Source: Streptomyces lydicus
GTDB taxonomy: Bacteria > Actinomycetota > Actinomycetes > Streptomycetales > Streptomycetaceae
Direction of reading: 5' to 3'
Assembly: GCF_001729485.1 (NCBI RefSeq)
Contig: NZ_CP017157.1
Location: forward strand, 2,480,001 to 2,544,000
DNA: 64,000 nucleotides
Positions 1 through 8,301 of this stretch are shown here, one piece after another (position 1 is the stretch's first letter; every line of letters starts with the position of its first letter). Position numbers and translations under genes: made by a program. Below the pieces are notes generated by a model. The model made no database searches and was not told the origin of the DNA. It saw nothing but the letters and a program-made list of their open reading frames with translations.

Positions 1-65
1 CCTACGATCTTGAAAACCGTCGTGGCGGCGACGTAACCGTGGGTTCAAATCCCACACCCACCGCA
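1..65 (+). tRNA. 3' part of a tRNA-Ser(UGA)-like sequence, possible attachment-site copy
   Basis: Seen: an anticodon loop CTTGAAA (anticodon TGA), a long variable arm with a CGTCG/CGACG stem as expected for serine tRNA, a T arm GTGGG-TTCAAAT-CCCAC, then the acceptor 3' strand ACCCACC, discriminator G and CA. The 5' half lies outside the window. The anticodon stem ACGAT/ACCGT has one A-C mismatch, and the few bases before it do not look like my recollection of the streptomycete tRNA-Ser(UGA). A sequence matching only from the anticodon loop onward is what an integrated element leaves as an att copy. It may therefore be a real tRNA cut by the window edge or a duplicated att core. Confidence 0.6.
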
Positions 66-126
66 GATGAACGGTCCCTGACCCGGGAGATCGGTCGGGT
101 CCGCTCTCACGTGCGCTGTCCGTCAA

Positions 127-832
127 TCAACGTGGTTCCCTGTCAGTCACCGGTCGAACGGGCACGGCAGGGTCATGGGCACCTTCTGATCCGTAGTTCT
201 CGTCGCCTGGTCCTTCGTCTCCGCCTTGGTCTCCCTGGTAGCTGTAGCCGCGAGGTGGAAGTGTCAGGCCGGCATTGGGAATCGGCAGGCTCTCTCGCAT
301 AAGGAGGAGCAGCTCAAGTTCAGCCTCGTCGAACCTCTGCTACCGCTCGTAGAAGCTAGGGTCGTTGGGAGCATCGTGTACACCGTACGACCCCACGACC
401 AGGCGGCGCTGTAGGCAGCGGAAGCAGAGCGGCCACGGCCCGGTCGGCGTAGAACTGCAGCTGCGCGAGCTTGGCGAAAGCATCAGACTGCCACACCTCT
501 TCCAGCTCAGGCTCTTCTGTGAAGCCGTAGCAATCGTTGTAAGCGGTCCTGGCCAGAGCCTTTACCGCTTCATAGAACTCCATGTACGTCTGTCTGTGGT
601 GCTCGAACGTACGGGCCTCGTCCTCACGAGCCCAGTTTTCGCGCTGGCGCTGGTGCCGTCGCTCACGCTCCCAGGCGACTGTTTCGCGACGGACTGACCA
701 GCGCTGCGTGACCAAAGCGCCAACGGTCCCGAATGGCAGACCGATGGTGTCGATCGTCCCTCGCGTGAATGCTGCACATGCTCGCCACCCGGCGTGGGAG
801 CGCCATATCGGCGACTTGCGCGAAGGGGGCGT
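127..832 (-). pseudogene. Decayed gene for a conserved actinobacterial hypothetical protein
   Basis: Read leftward, the frame gives a membrane-like start (GLPFGTVGALVTQRW), an Arg/Glu-rich stretch, then HRQTYMEFYEAVKALARTAY and a YADRAVA segment. A frameshift near 420-440 follows. The next frame continues with AAYSAAWSWGSYG...FYER, then an in-frame TAG, then QRFDEAELELLLLMRESLPI and a Tyr/Gly/Asp-rich tail ending at the TGA at 127-129. The pieces read as one protein in order, so I infer a gene with at least two lesions. No ATG or GTG start is visible; the first possible start is TTG at 715. I remember similar hypothetical proteins in streptomycetes but no function. Its position beside the tRNA-Ser tail suggests a remnant of an integrated island. 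Confidence 0.6.
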
Positions 833-837
833 TCACA

Positions 838-871
838 TCGTGCAGGGGCCCGAGATCCGGCCCCTGCACGA
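838..871. terminator. 13-bp perfect hairpin
   Basis: Perfect inverted repeat TCGTGCAGGGGCC / GGCCCCTGCACGA with an 8-nt loop CGAGATCC. No T-tract follows on either strand. It sits just 5' of the decayed gene, so it may be a terminator for whatever once lay beside it, or a structured end of the remnant. Function is inferred from shape only. Confidence 0.45.
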
Positions 872-1072
872 GCCGAGAGAGGCACCGTCAGGGCGAGAGA
901 TTCCATGGTTGGCAGTACTGGAAGCAGTGGCCGGCGCAGGCGCTTGATGGAGCGTCAACCTTGTTGATCTGTAAAAACGGAGGACCCGGGGCCGGCCGTC
1001 CGTGGCACCCGCCGTGACGCGAGGCGGGGATGCGGTTCGACGCCCGCCAAGAGACAGCGAACGCCGTTGGGC

Positions 1073-1174
1073 TCAGCTCGGCGCTGCTCCTCCCGCGTAG
1101 CCGGCCAGCAGGTCCGCGATGAGGTCGAGGGCGGTTGATGCCCATCTCTTCATCGTGCTTCTGGTCGTCCTCAT
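1073..1174 (-). CDS. Candidate 33-residue peptide, function unknown
   Basis: A leftward ATG frame with a good ribosome binding site (GGAGGGA six bases before the start). It encodes a basic N-terminus MRTTRSTMKRW, an amphipathic helix-like segment STALDLIADLLAGYAG and the end GAAPS. There is no cysteine. The gene is divergent from the methyltransferase-Nudix gene, and no other gene fits this stretch. The basic-then-helical layout resembles secreted or membrane-active small peptides, but I recognise no family, and no modification enzyme other than the adjacent methyltransferase is nearby. A chance frame cannot be excluded at this length; the ribosome binding site is the main support. Confidence 0.35.
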   Translation of the reverse strand: MRTTRSTMKRWASTALDLIADLLAGYAGGAAPS

Positions 1175-1390
1175 ACGGTTTCCCTCCGAGTCGGTCTCAT
1201 CGTTTGCGGGGCCGGACAGAACGGCTGCCACGTACTTGAGGCTGACGGCGGCGGGGAGGAGCAGGACGAGACTCGGCGGAGCCGAGCTCAACCCAACGGC
1301 GTATGCGCGTGAGAGTACAACGCGAGACTTCCCGGCGCACCAGGTTGGCGTCGGTGCCCCGTTGTCAGTGGGGGCTGGCAGCATCGGGGT

Positions 1391-2617
1391 ATGAGCAACC
1401 ACGTGTCCGCGGGAGCGGCTTCGCAGTCTGTTGTGCGGCCCGATGCCGCCTACTGGGAGGCGGTCGCGGCGACCTACGACGACGATCCCGACCACGGGCT
1501 GCGTGATCCCGTCGTGCGGTCGGCCTGGGCTGAGCGGCTGCGGTCCTGGCTGCCGGCCGGGCCCGCCGACGTCCTCGACCTCGGGTGCGGCACGGGGAGT
1601 CTGGCGCTGCTCGCCGTCGAGCAGGGGCACCGGGTCACCGGCGTCGACCGGGCGGCGGGGATGGTCGAGCGGGCGCGCGCCAAGCTGGCGGGGCGGGAGG
1701 CCGCCTTCGTCGTCGGCGATGCGGCCGAACCCCCGGTGGGGGAGCGGCGGTTCGACGTGGTGCTGGTGCGGCATGTGGTGTGGGCGCTCCCCGACCCGGC
1801 GGCCGCGCTGCGCCGGTGGGCGGGGCTGCTCGTGCCCGGTGGGCGGCTGGTGCTGGTGGAGGGGCGGTGGGGAGAGGCCGAGCCGGTCGGGCTCCGGGCC
1901 GAGGAACTGACCGCGCTGGTACGCCCGTTGGCGGAGTTCGTGGTCCTGGAGGGGCTGTCCGGCGATCCGGCGCTGTGGGGCAAGGAGGTGAGCGACGAGC
2001 GGTACGCGCTGATTGCCGACCTGCCGCGCCGGCACACCGAAGTGGTCGATGTGCACCTCGTGCTGCGCCGCGGCGAGGAGGTGCTGCTCGCCCGGCGGTC
2101 CGGTACGGGCTATGCGGACGGTCTGCTGAACGCCCCGTCGGGGCACGCCGAGGACGGTGAGGACGTCCGGGAGGCCATGATCAGGGAGGCCGCCGAGGAG
2201 TTGGGGCTGCGGCTGAAGCCCGAGGACCTGACGGTCGGGCTCGTCATGCAGCACCGCGCCCCGCCGCCCGCCCGGCCCCGGATCGGCTGGTTCTTCGAGG
2301 CGGCCCACGGCGCGGGTGGCGAGCCGCGGAACCGCGAGCCGGACAAGTGCGCCGGGCTGACGTGGCACCGGCTGGACGCGCTGCCGGACGACATGGTCGC
2401 GTACTGCCGCGCCGGGCTGGAGGGGCTGCGCGCGGGGCACCGCTTCCTGCTCCACTGGCACCGCCCCGGCGACGCCGTCGCCCACGACCCGGCGGCCCCC
2501 GGCCGTGCGATCGCGCTGGATGCCACCGTAGCGACCGCGACGGGAGCAGCGACCGCAGTGACCGCAACGGCCGGCGAGGGCGGGGACGGGCCCGGCGGGG
2601 GCGGTGCCCGGCCGTAG
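1391..2617 (+). CDS. Class I SAM-dependent methyltransferase fused to a Nudix hydrolase
   Basis: 408 residues, two domains. The N-terminal methyltransferase (about residues 20-180) has the SAM motif VLDLGCGTGS at 61-70 and the acidic GVDRA strand end near 84-88. The C-terminal Nudix domain (about 215-365) has a complete Nudix box: G251, five residues, E257, seven residues, then REAAEELGL to 273. Such boxes bind the divalent metal that helps cleave nucleoside diphosphate-X substrates. The last 35 residues are Ala/Thr/Gly-rich and probably disordered. Neither the methyl acceptor nor the Nudix substrate can be read from sequence. This fusion recurs in Streptomyces, so a linked methylation and housecleaning reaction is possible. 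The stop lies 5 bp from the convergent acetyltransferase stop. Confidence 0.9.
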   Translation: MSNHVSAGAASQSVVRPDAAYWEAVAATYDDDPDHGLRDPVVRSAWAERLRSWLPAGPADVLDLGCGTGSLALLAVEQGHRVTGVDRAAGMVERARAKLAGREAAFVVGDAAEPPVGERRFDVVLVRHVVWALPDPAAALRRWAGLLVPGGRLVLVEGRWGEAEPVGLRAEELTALVRPLAEFVVLEGLSGDPALWGKEVSDERYALIADLPRRHTEVVDVHLVLRRGEEVLLARRSGTGYADGLLNAPSGHAEDGEDVREAMIREAAEELGLRLKPEDLTVGLVMQHRAPPPARPRIGWFFEAAHGAGGEPRNREPDKCAGLTWHRLDALPDDMVAYCRAGLEGLRAGHRFLLHWHRPGDAVAHDPAAPGRAIALDATVATATGAATAVTATAGEGGDGPGGGGARP

Positions 2618-2622
2618 GCGTC

Positions 2623-3552
2623 TCAGTCGCGAACCAACTCCCTTGCGTACCGCCACTCCGCGGCGAACGGCTGATAGCCGAAGGCGCGGTTGATCGCGAG
2701 CATCGGGGCGTTGGCGGCGTCATTGCCGGTGAACGCCTCGGTGCAGCCGGCGTCGCGGGCGCGGTGCAGGGAGGCGGTCTTGGCCAGCCGTGCCAGACCG
2801 CGTCCGCGGAAGGCGCGGCGGGTGCCGGTCATGGCCGAGGTGTAGCGGCCCAGACCGTCGGTCGCCGGCAAGCTGAAGGCCGCCACCTCGCCGTCGACGG
2901 TGACGACCGAGGTGAGGTCCAGGTCGATCAGGGGGTGTTCCCAGGTGCGCACCAGCCAGTCCTCGTAGGTCATGGCGTCGGCCGCGACATCGCCGGGTTC
3001 GTCGGCGCTCACCTCCGCGTCCGCCGCGTAGAGCGGGCGCGGGTCGGCGTCCAGGTCCGCGCCGGTCCGCAGCCGGACGCCGGGCGGCAGGGAGGAAGGC
3101 AGCGGCGGCAGGGCGGCCGCCGCGAGATCGAGCCGGAGGAAGCGGGCCGGGCGGGTGCGGCGGTAGCCGCGGCTCTCGGCGAAGGCGTGCGGTCCGGGTG
3201 CGTCGACCGCCCAGGCGAAGAGGCGGGTGGCGCCGGCCGCGGAGAGATGCTCCTCGGCCGCGGTCAGCAGGGCGCGTCCGATGCCCCGGCCGCAGTGGTC
3301 GGGATGTACGTGCGGGGTGGCCGCGGCCTGGCCCGGCATGCTGCTGTCGTGCAGCAGCGTGGCGCGGACCGCGCCGACGATCCTGCCGTCCAGTTCGGCG
3401 ACGATCAGCCGCAGGGACTGCGCGGGGGCGGCGTGCGCCACCTCGTAGGCGATGCTCTGCGGGGTGGCGATGAGGTGCGGCACGGAGAGCCGGCGCAGAT
3501 CGGCGACGGCCTTGGCGTCGGAGCGGCGGAAATCGCGCACGGTGAGCGTCAT
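2623..3552 (-). CDS. GNAT-family N-acetyltransferase with two GNAT domains
   Basis: 309 residues from the ATG at 3552 (MTLTVRDFRRSD). The frame is open upstream, but the leading residues there do not look like protein. The N-terminal GNAT domain carries the acetyl-CoA pyrophosphate loop in CGRGIGRALL (about residue 100). A second GNAT-like domain has RAFRGRGLARLAK (about 250) followed by a typical GNDAANAPMLAINRAFGY end. GNAT enzymes transfer acetyl from acetyl-CoA to amines; tandem GNATs are often antibiotic or small-molecule acetylases, or mycothiol-synthase-like. The substrate is unknown here. Monocistronic, convergent with the preceding gene. Confidence 0.85.
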   Translation of the reverse strand: MTLTVRDFRRSDAKAVADLRRLSVPHLIATPQSIAYEVAHAAPAQSLRLIVAELDGRIVGAVRATLLHDSSMPGQAAATPHVHPDHCGRGIGRALLTAAEEHLSAAGATRLFAWAVDAPGPHAFAESRGYRRTRPARFLRLDLAAAALPPLPSSLPPGVRLRTGADLDADPRPLYAADAEVSADEPGDVAADAMTYEDWLVRTWEHPLIDLDLTSVVTVDGEVAAFSLPATDGLGRYTSAMTGTRRAFRGRGLARLAKTASLHRARDAGCTEAFTGNDAANAPMLAINRAFGYQPFAAEWRYARELVRD

Positions 3553-3784
3553 GCGGACGGACGGTACGCGCCACCCCTCCGTTTTGCCGCTCCTTTTCCG
3601 GCGCCCGAGGCGCTGTTTGCCTCCGCTTGTGCGCACCGCGAGACGCGTCTGGCGCGTTCCCGATCCCCTCGGGCGATTTGAGCGGCGATTTGAGTGGTCG
3701 GTACATCTATCTCGGCGTACGGTGGGCTTGCGGGCCGCCACTCAGGAGGCAGTGGCCGGCCGTCGGCGAGGAGGAGCCGCGACG

Positions 3785-5635
3785 ATGTGCGGAATCACCG
3801 GATGGATCTCTTACGGGACCGACCTCACCACCCAGCGCCCCACACTTGAGGCGATGACCGCCACCATGGCCTGCCGCGGCCCGGACGCGGCCGGCGTCTG
3901 GCTCGGCACCCACGCCGCGTTCGGCCACCGCCGGCTCGCCGTCATCGACCTCGACGGCGGCACACAGCCCATGGCCGTCGAGCGGGACGGCCGGACCCTG
4001 CTCGTCACGACCTACAGCGGCGAGGTCTACAACTACCGCGAGCTGCGCGCCGAGCTGGAGCAGCTGGGCCACGCCTTCCGTACGAGCAGCGACACCGAAG
4101 TGGTGCTGCACGCCTACCTCCAGTGGGGCGAGGCGTTCGCCGAGCGCCTCAACGGGATGTACGCCTTCGCCCTGTGGGACCCGCGCACCGAGGAACTGCT
4201 GCTGGTCCGCGACCGGATGGGCGTCAAGCCGCTCTACTACCACCCCACCCCCGACGGTGTGCTGTTCGGCTCCGAGCCCAAGGCGATCCTCGCCCACCCC
4301 GCCGTGCGGCCCGTGGTCGACGCCGAGGGCCTCGCCGAGCTGATCACCTTCACCAAGACCCCGGGCCACGCCGTCTACCGGGGCATGCACGAGGTGCGTC
4401 CCGGGCACGTCGTCCGGGTGGGCCGGGGCGGGCCGTCCGCCCGGTGCTACTGGTCCCTCACGGCCCGCGAGCACACCGACGACCTCGACACCACCGTGGC
4501 GCACGTCCGCGAGCTGCTCGACGACATCGTCGCCCGCCAGCTGATCGCCGACGTCCCGCTGTGCACCCTGCTCTCCGGCGGCCTGGACTCGTCCGCCATC
4601 ACCGCGCTGTCCGCCCGCGCGCTGGCCGCGCAGGGCCGCGGCCCGGTGCGCTCGTTCGCCGTCGACTTCACCGGCTACACCGAGCACTTCACGCCCGATG
4701 ACCTGCGCGGCACCCCCGACGGGCCGTACGCGCACGCCCTGGCCGAGCACGTCCGCTCCGACCACCGCGACATCGTGCTGGACACCGCGGCCCTGATGGA
4801 CCCCGGCCACCGCGCCGCGGTGCTCGCCGCGCGCGATCTGCCGAACGGCTTCGGGGACGGCGACACCTCCCTCTACCTGCTGTTCAAGGCCGTCCGCGAG
4901 TGGTCCACGGTCGCCCTGTCCGGCGAGTCGGCGGACGAGGTCTTCGGCGGCTACCGCTGGTTCCACGACCCGGAGGCCGTCAACGCCGACACCTTCCCGT
5001 GGGTCGCGGCCCGCCTCGCCGGCCGTTTCGCCGGCGGCCGCGCCAGCCGCGAGGCGCTGCTGGACCGCGGCCTCCTGACCAAGCTCGACCTGCGCGGGTA
5101 CCAGGCCCGCCGCTACCGCGAGGCGCTCGCCGAAGTGCCGTACCTCGACAGCGATACGGGCCACCAGCGCCGAATGCGTGAGGTGAGCCATCTGCACCTG
5201 ACCCGCTTCGTGCAGATCCTGCTCGACCGCAAGGACCGCGCCAGCATGGCCGTCGGCCTGGAGGTCCGCGTCCCGTTCTGCGACCACCGCCTCGTCGACT
5301 ACGTCTTCAACACCCCCTGGTCGATGAAGACCTTCGACGGCCGGGAGAAATCGCTGCTGCGCGCCGCCACCCGCGACGTGCTGCCCGATCTGGTGGCCGA
5401 CCGCGTCAAGAGCCCCTACCCCAGCACCCAGGACCCGTGCTACAACGAGGCGCTGCGCACGGAGTTGATCCACCTGGCCGCCGACCGCGGCGCCCCGGTC
5501 CGGCCGCTGCTGGACCCCGGGGCCCTCGCGGGCATCACCGCCGACGGCGCGTCGAACGACATCCGCCCCGGAGCCGAACTGGTCCTCGGCATGAACGCCT
5601 GGCTCCGGACGACGGGCACCACCCTGGAGCTCTGA
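3785..5635 (+). CDS. asnB: Asparagine synthase, glutamine-hydrolysing
   Basis: 616 residues. The start at 3785 follows a strong GAGGAGGAG ribosome binding site and places the nucleophile Cys directly after the initiator Met (MCGITGWISY), as the class II glutaminase domain requires. The synthetase domain has the PP-loop ATP motif SGGLDSSA near residue 262 and SGESADEVFGGY near 380. The enzyme takes ammonia from glutamine and transfers it to ATP-activated aspartate. Full-length compared with AsnB proteins. It stands alone and is followed by a strong hairpin; no secondary-metabolite genes flank it, so a housekeeping role is most likely. Confidence 0.95.
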   Translation: MCGITGWISYGTDLTTQRPTLEAMTATMACRGPDAAGVWLGTHAAFGHRRLAVIDLDGGTQPMAVERDGRTLLVTTYSGEVYNYRELRAELEQLGHAFRTSSDTEVVLHAYLQWGEAFAERLNGMYAFALWDPRTEELLLVRDRMGVKPLYYHPTPDGVLFGSEPKAILAHPAVRPVVDAEGLAELITFTKTPGHAVYRGMHEVRPGHVVRVGRGGPSARCYWSLTAREHTDDLDTTVAHVRELLDDIVARQLIADVPLCTLLSGGLDSSAITALSARALAAQGRGPVRSFAVDFTGYTEHFTPDDLRGTPDGPYAHALAEHVRSDHRDIVLDTAALMDPGHRAAVLAARDLPNGFGDGDTSLYLLFKAVREWSTVALSGESADEVFGGYRWFHDPEAVNADTFPWVAARLAGRFAGGRASREALLDRGLLTKLDLRGYQARRYREALAEVPYLDSDTGHQRRMREVSHLHLTRFVQILLDRKDRASMAVGLEVRVPFCDHRLVDYVFNTPWSMKTFDGREKSLLRAATRDVLPDLVADRVKSPYPSTQDPCYNEALRTELIHLAADRGAPVRPLLDPGALAGITADGASNDIRPGAELVLGMNAWLRTTGTTLEL

Positions 5636-5650
5636 CTCCTCGACGCGACC

Positions 5651-5687
5651 GCGGTCCGGCCCGGGACGTGTTCACGGGCCGGACCGC
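5651..5687 (+). terminator. Hairpin terminator after asnB
   Basis: Perfect 13-bp inverted repeat GCGGTCCGGCCCG / CGGGCCGGACCGC with an 11-nt loop, beginning 16 bases after the asnB stop. No T-tract, as is common for streptomycete hairpin terminators. Confidence 0.7.
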
Positions 5688-5853
5688 ACGCCCGGCCGGT
5701 CCGGTGACCTCCCGGCGCGGCCGGCGCTCCTGACGCACAATGGGTGCGACAAACATGCGCACCGACGGGTACGGGCACCACGGCGCCTCCCGGTCCCACC
5801 GGGGGCCGCGGCCCCGCGCCCGCCCGCACCGCCACCAGCACCAGGAGCGCCCC

Positions 5854-6249
5854 GTGTCCCCGCAGGCCCCGACCCTGACCCTCACCATCGACCCGGACTC
5901 GGCCGTCGCGCCGTTCGAGCAGGTACGCACCCAGATCGCGGACCGAGCCAGGGACGGCTCGCTCCCGGTCGGCTACAAACTCCCCACCGTCCGCGGGCTG
6001 GCCGAGGAGCTCGGCCTGGCCGCCAACACCGTCGCCAAGGCGTACCGCGCCCTGGAGACCGACGGTGTGATCGAGACCCGCGGCCGCAACGGCAGCTTCC
6101 TCGCGGCGGCCGGCGAGGCCGCGGACAAGGAGGCCGCCGCGGCCGCCGAGAGCTACGCCCGCCGCGCCCAGCGCCTCGGCCTGGACCACCGTGCCGCCCT
6201 CGCCGCCGTCGAGAACGCCCTGCGTGCCACGTACGGCGCCGACGCCTGA
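5854..6249 (+). CDS. GntR-family (YtrA-like) transcriptional regulator
   Basis: 131 residues from a GTG eight bases after AGGAG. An ATG further upstream (5740) would add a His/Arg-rich leader unlike the family. The protein has a winged helix-turn-helix (PTVRGLAEELGLAANTVAKA, about residues 35-60) and only a short helical C-terminus, as in the small YtrA subclass that lacks an effector-binding domain. It lies 100 bp upstream of the dimethylargininase gene in the same direction, so it probably controls that gene and itself. Confidence 0.85.
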   Translation: MSPQAPTLTLTIDPDSAVAPFEQVRTQIADRARDGSLPVGYKLPTVRGLAEELGLAANTVAKAYRALETDGVIETRGRNGSFLAAAGEAADKEAAAAAESYARRAQRLGLDHRAALAAVENALRATYGADA

Positions 6250-6349
6250 AAGGATCACGCGAGCACCGGAACCACCGGAGCACCCGGAGCACCCGCGGCA
6301 CCCGGACCGGCAGGGCCGTAGGGGCCACCACCGGAAGGAAATGCACCGC

Positions 6350-7129
6350 ATGACCGACGGCAAGCACGCCCTCGTCCGCCGCCCCGGCCCCCGCCTGGCC
6401 GAGGGCCTGGTCACCCATATCGACCGGCGCCCGGTCGACGCCGCACTGGCCCTGCGCCAGTGGGAGTCCTACGTACAGGCGCTTCGCGACCACGGCTGGC
6501 GGATCACCGAGGTCGCCCCCGCCGACGACTGCCCCGACGCGGTCTTCGTCGAGGACACCATGGTCATGTTCCGCAACGTCGCCCTGCTCGCCCGGCCGGG
6601 CGCCGACCAGCGCAGGCCCGAGATCGCGGACGCCCGCGCGGCCGTCGAGGCGCTCGGCTGCTCCGTCAACGAGATCCGCTCGCCCGGCACGCTGGACGGC
6701 GGCGACATCCTCAAGATCGGCGACACCGTCTACGTGGGCCGCGGCGGCCGCACCAACGCCGACGGCGTACGCCAACTCCGCTCCGCCTTCGAGCCCTTGG
6801 GGGCCCGGGTGGTCGCGGTGCCGGTCTCCCGCGTACTGCACCTGAAGTCCGCGGTGACCGCGCTGCCCGACGGCACCGTCATCGGCTACCCGCCCCTGGT
6901 CGACGACCCCGCCGCCTTCCCCCGCTTCCTGCCCGTCCCCGAGGAGTCCGGCGCCCATGTCGTCCTGCTCGGCGGCGGCCGGCTGCTGATGGCGGCCGGC
7001 GCGCCGAGGAGCGCCGAACTCTTCGCCGACCTCGGCTACGAGCCGGTCGTGGTGGACATCAGCGAGTTCGAGAAGCTGGAGGGCTGCGTCACCTGTCTGT
7101 CCGTACGGCTGCGCGCGCTGTACGCGTGA
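6350..7129 (+). CDS. ddaH: N(G),N(G)-dimethylarginine dimethylaminohydrolase
   Basis: 259 residues from the ATG at 6350, nine bases after GGAAGGAA; an in-frame ATG at 6341 sits too close to it. A pentein-fold enzyme with the expected catalytic groups: acidic LDGGD, His164 in VLHLKSAV, and Cys249 in EGCVTCLS. The substrate-site motif FVEDTMV is present near residue 67. The family hydrolyses methylated arginines to citrulline and methylamines; some streptomycete members also act on arginine-like substrates. It forms an apparent operon with the preceding GntR gene. An arginine-deiminase-like alternative is less likely given the length. Confidence 0.9.
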   Translation: MTDGKHALVRRPGPRLAEGLVTHIDRRPVDAALALRQWESYVQALRDHGWRITEVAPADDCPDAVFVEDTMVMFRNVALLARPGADQRRPEIADARAAVEALGCSVNEIRSPGTLDGGDILKIGDTVYVGRGGRTNADGVRQLRSAFEPLGARVVAVPVSRVLHLKSAVTALPDGTVIGYPPLVDDPAAFPRFLPVPEESGAHVVLLGGGRLLMAAGAPRSAELFADLGYEPVVVDISEFEKLEGCVTCLSVRLRALYA

Positions 7130-7253
7130 CGGGCCGGGCCGCCGGGGGCGCGGCTGCCGGACGGGCGGCCGGGCACGGCCGCGCCGGGCGCCGGCGTGCG
7201 ACCTCTCGTGTGCCTCTCCCGGTCGCGCGCCCGCCCGCGCCTATCGTGACGCC

Positions 7254-8216
7254 ATGAGCAACCTCGATCTGAGACCTTCGCCCAGCCTGTGCGGCGGCAA
7301 CGGCCGCACCGGCCCGGTCCGTGACGTCCAGCCCGGCAAGCAGGTCCCGCTCGGCGAGAGCACCGTCGTCCGCAGACTGCTGCCCAACCTGGGCCGCCGG
7401 ATGGTCGGCGCCTGGTGCTTCGTCGACCACTACGGCCCCGACGACATCGCCGACCAGCCCGGGATGCAGGTGCCGCCGCATCCGCACATGGGGCTGCAGA
7501 CCGTCAGCTGGCTGCGCGAGGGCGAGGTGCTGCACCGCGACAGCCTCGGCAGCCTGCAGACCGTACGGCCGCGGGAGCTGGGACTGATGACCTCGGGCCG
7601 GGCCATCGCGCACTCCGAGGAGTCCCCGTACGGGCACGGACCGATGCTGCACGGGGCCCAACTCTGGGTCGCGCTGCCCGGCGAACACCGCGACACCGCC
7701 CCGCACTTCGAGCATCACGCCGACCTCCCGGTGATCACCGGCGGCCGCGGCCTCAGCGCCACCGTCATCCTCGGCGAACTGGCCGGCGCCACCTCGCCGG
7801 GCACCACCTACTCGCCCCTGGTGGGCGCCGACCTCGCGCTCACCGACGGCACCGACACCCGTCTGCCCCTCGACCCGGACTTCGAGTACGCGGCCCTGAC
7901 CATCTCCGGCGAGACCGAGGTCGACGGCGTCCGCCTGGCCCCCGGCGCCCTCCTCTACCTGGGCTGCGGCCGCACCGAACTGCCGCTGCGCGCCCACTCC
8001 GACAGCAGCCTGATGCTCCTCGGCGGCGAGCCGTTCGAGGAGGAGATCGTGATGTGGTGGAACTTCGTTGGGCGCTCGCACCAGGACATCGAGGAAGCCC
8101 GCACGGCGTGGACGGACGGCACCCGCTTCGGCGCCGTCCACGGCTACGACGGTGCCCGCCTCCTGGCCCCCGAACTCCCGCCCGGGCCGCTCAAACCACG
8201 CGGACGGGTACGCTGA
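7254..8216 (+). CDS. Pirin family protein (bicupin)
   Basis: 320 residues with the pirin N-terminal cupin signature: FVDHYGP, then PPHPHMGLQTVSWL, EVLHRDSLG and AIAHSEES, which supply the His/Glu metal ligands. A second cupin ends with WWNFVGRSHQDIEEAR, also typical of pirins. Bacterial pirins are iron-binding; some show quercetinase activity or modulate other enzymes, but the role of this one cannot be read from sequence. It is cytoplasmic and appears monocistronic, 125 bp after ddaH. Confidence 0.9.
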   Translation: MSNLDLRPSPSLCGGNGRTGPVRDVQPGKQVPLGESTVVRRLLPNLGRRMVGAWCFVDHYGPDDIADQPGMQVPPHPHMGLQTVSWLREGEVLHRDSLGSLQTVRPRELGLMTSGRAIAHSEESPYGHGPMLHGAQLWVALPGEHRDTAPHFEHHADLPVITGGRGLSATVILGELAGATSPGTTYSPLVGADLALTDGTDTRLPLDPDFEYAALTISGETEVDGVRLAPGALLYLGCGRTELPLRAHSDSSLMLLGGEPFEEEIVMWWNFVGRSHQDIEEARTAWTDGTRFGAVHGYDGARLLAPELPPGPLKPRGRVR

Positions 8217-8301
8217 GCCGGGCCGGTACGGCTTCGGCGGATCATGCCGGGCCGTGAACCCGGCCGGTCGCCGGAGCCGGAGCCGGCGGGAGGGGGGCAG
8301 G

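Noticed and set aside
1..65. Selenocysteine tRNA
   Set aside because: The long variable arm made this worth testing, but the anticodon reads TGA (for UCA codons), not TCA.
5740..5853. A longer start for the GntR gene at 5740
   Set aside because: The extra 38 residues are His/Arg/Pro-rich and unlike the family, whereas the GTG at 5854 has a well-placed AGGAG.
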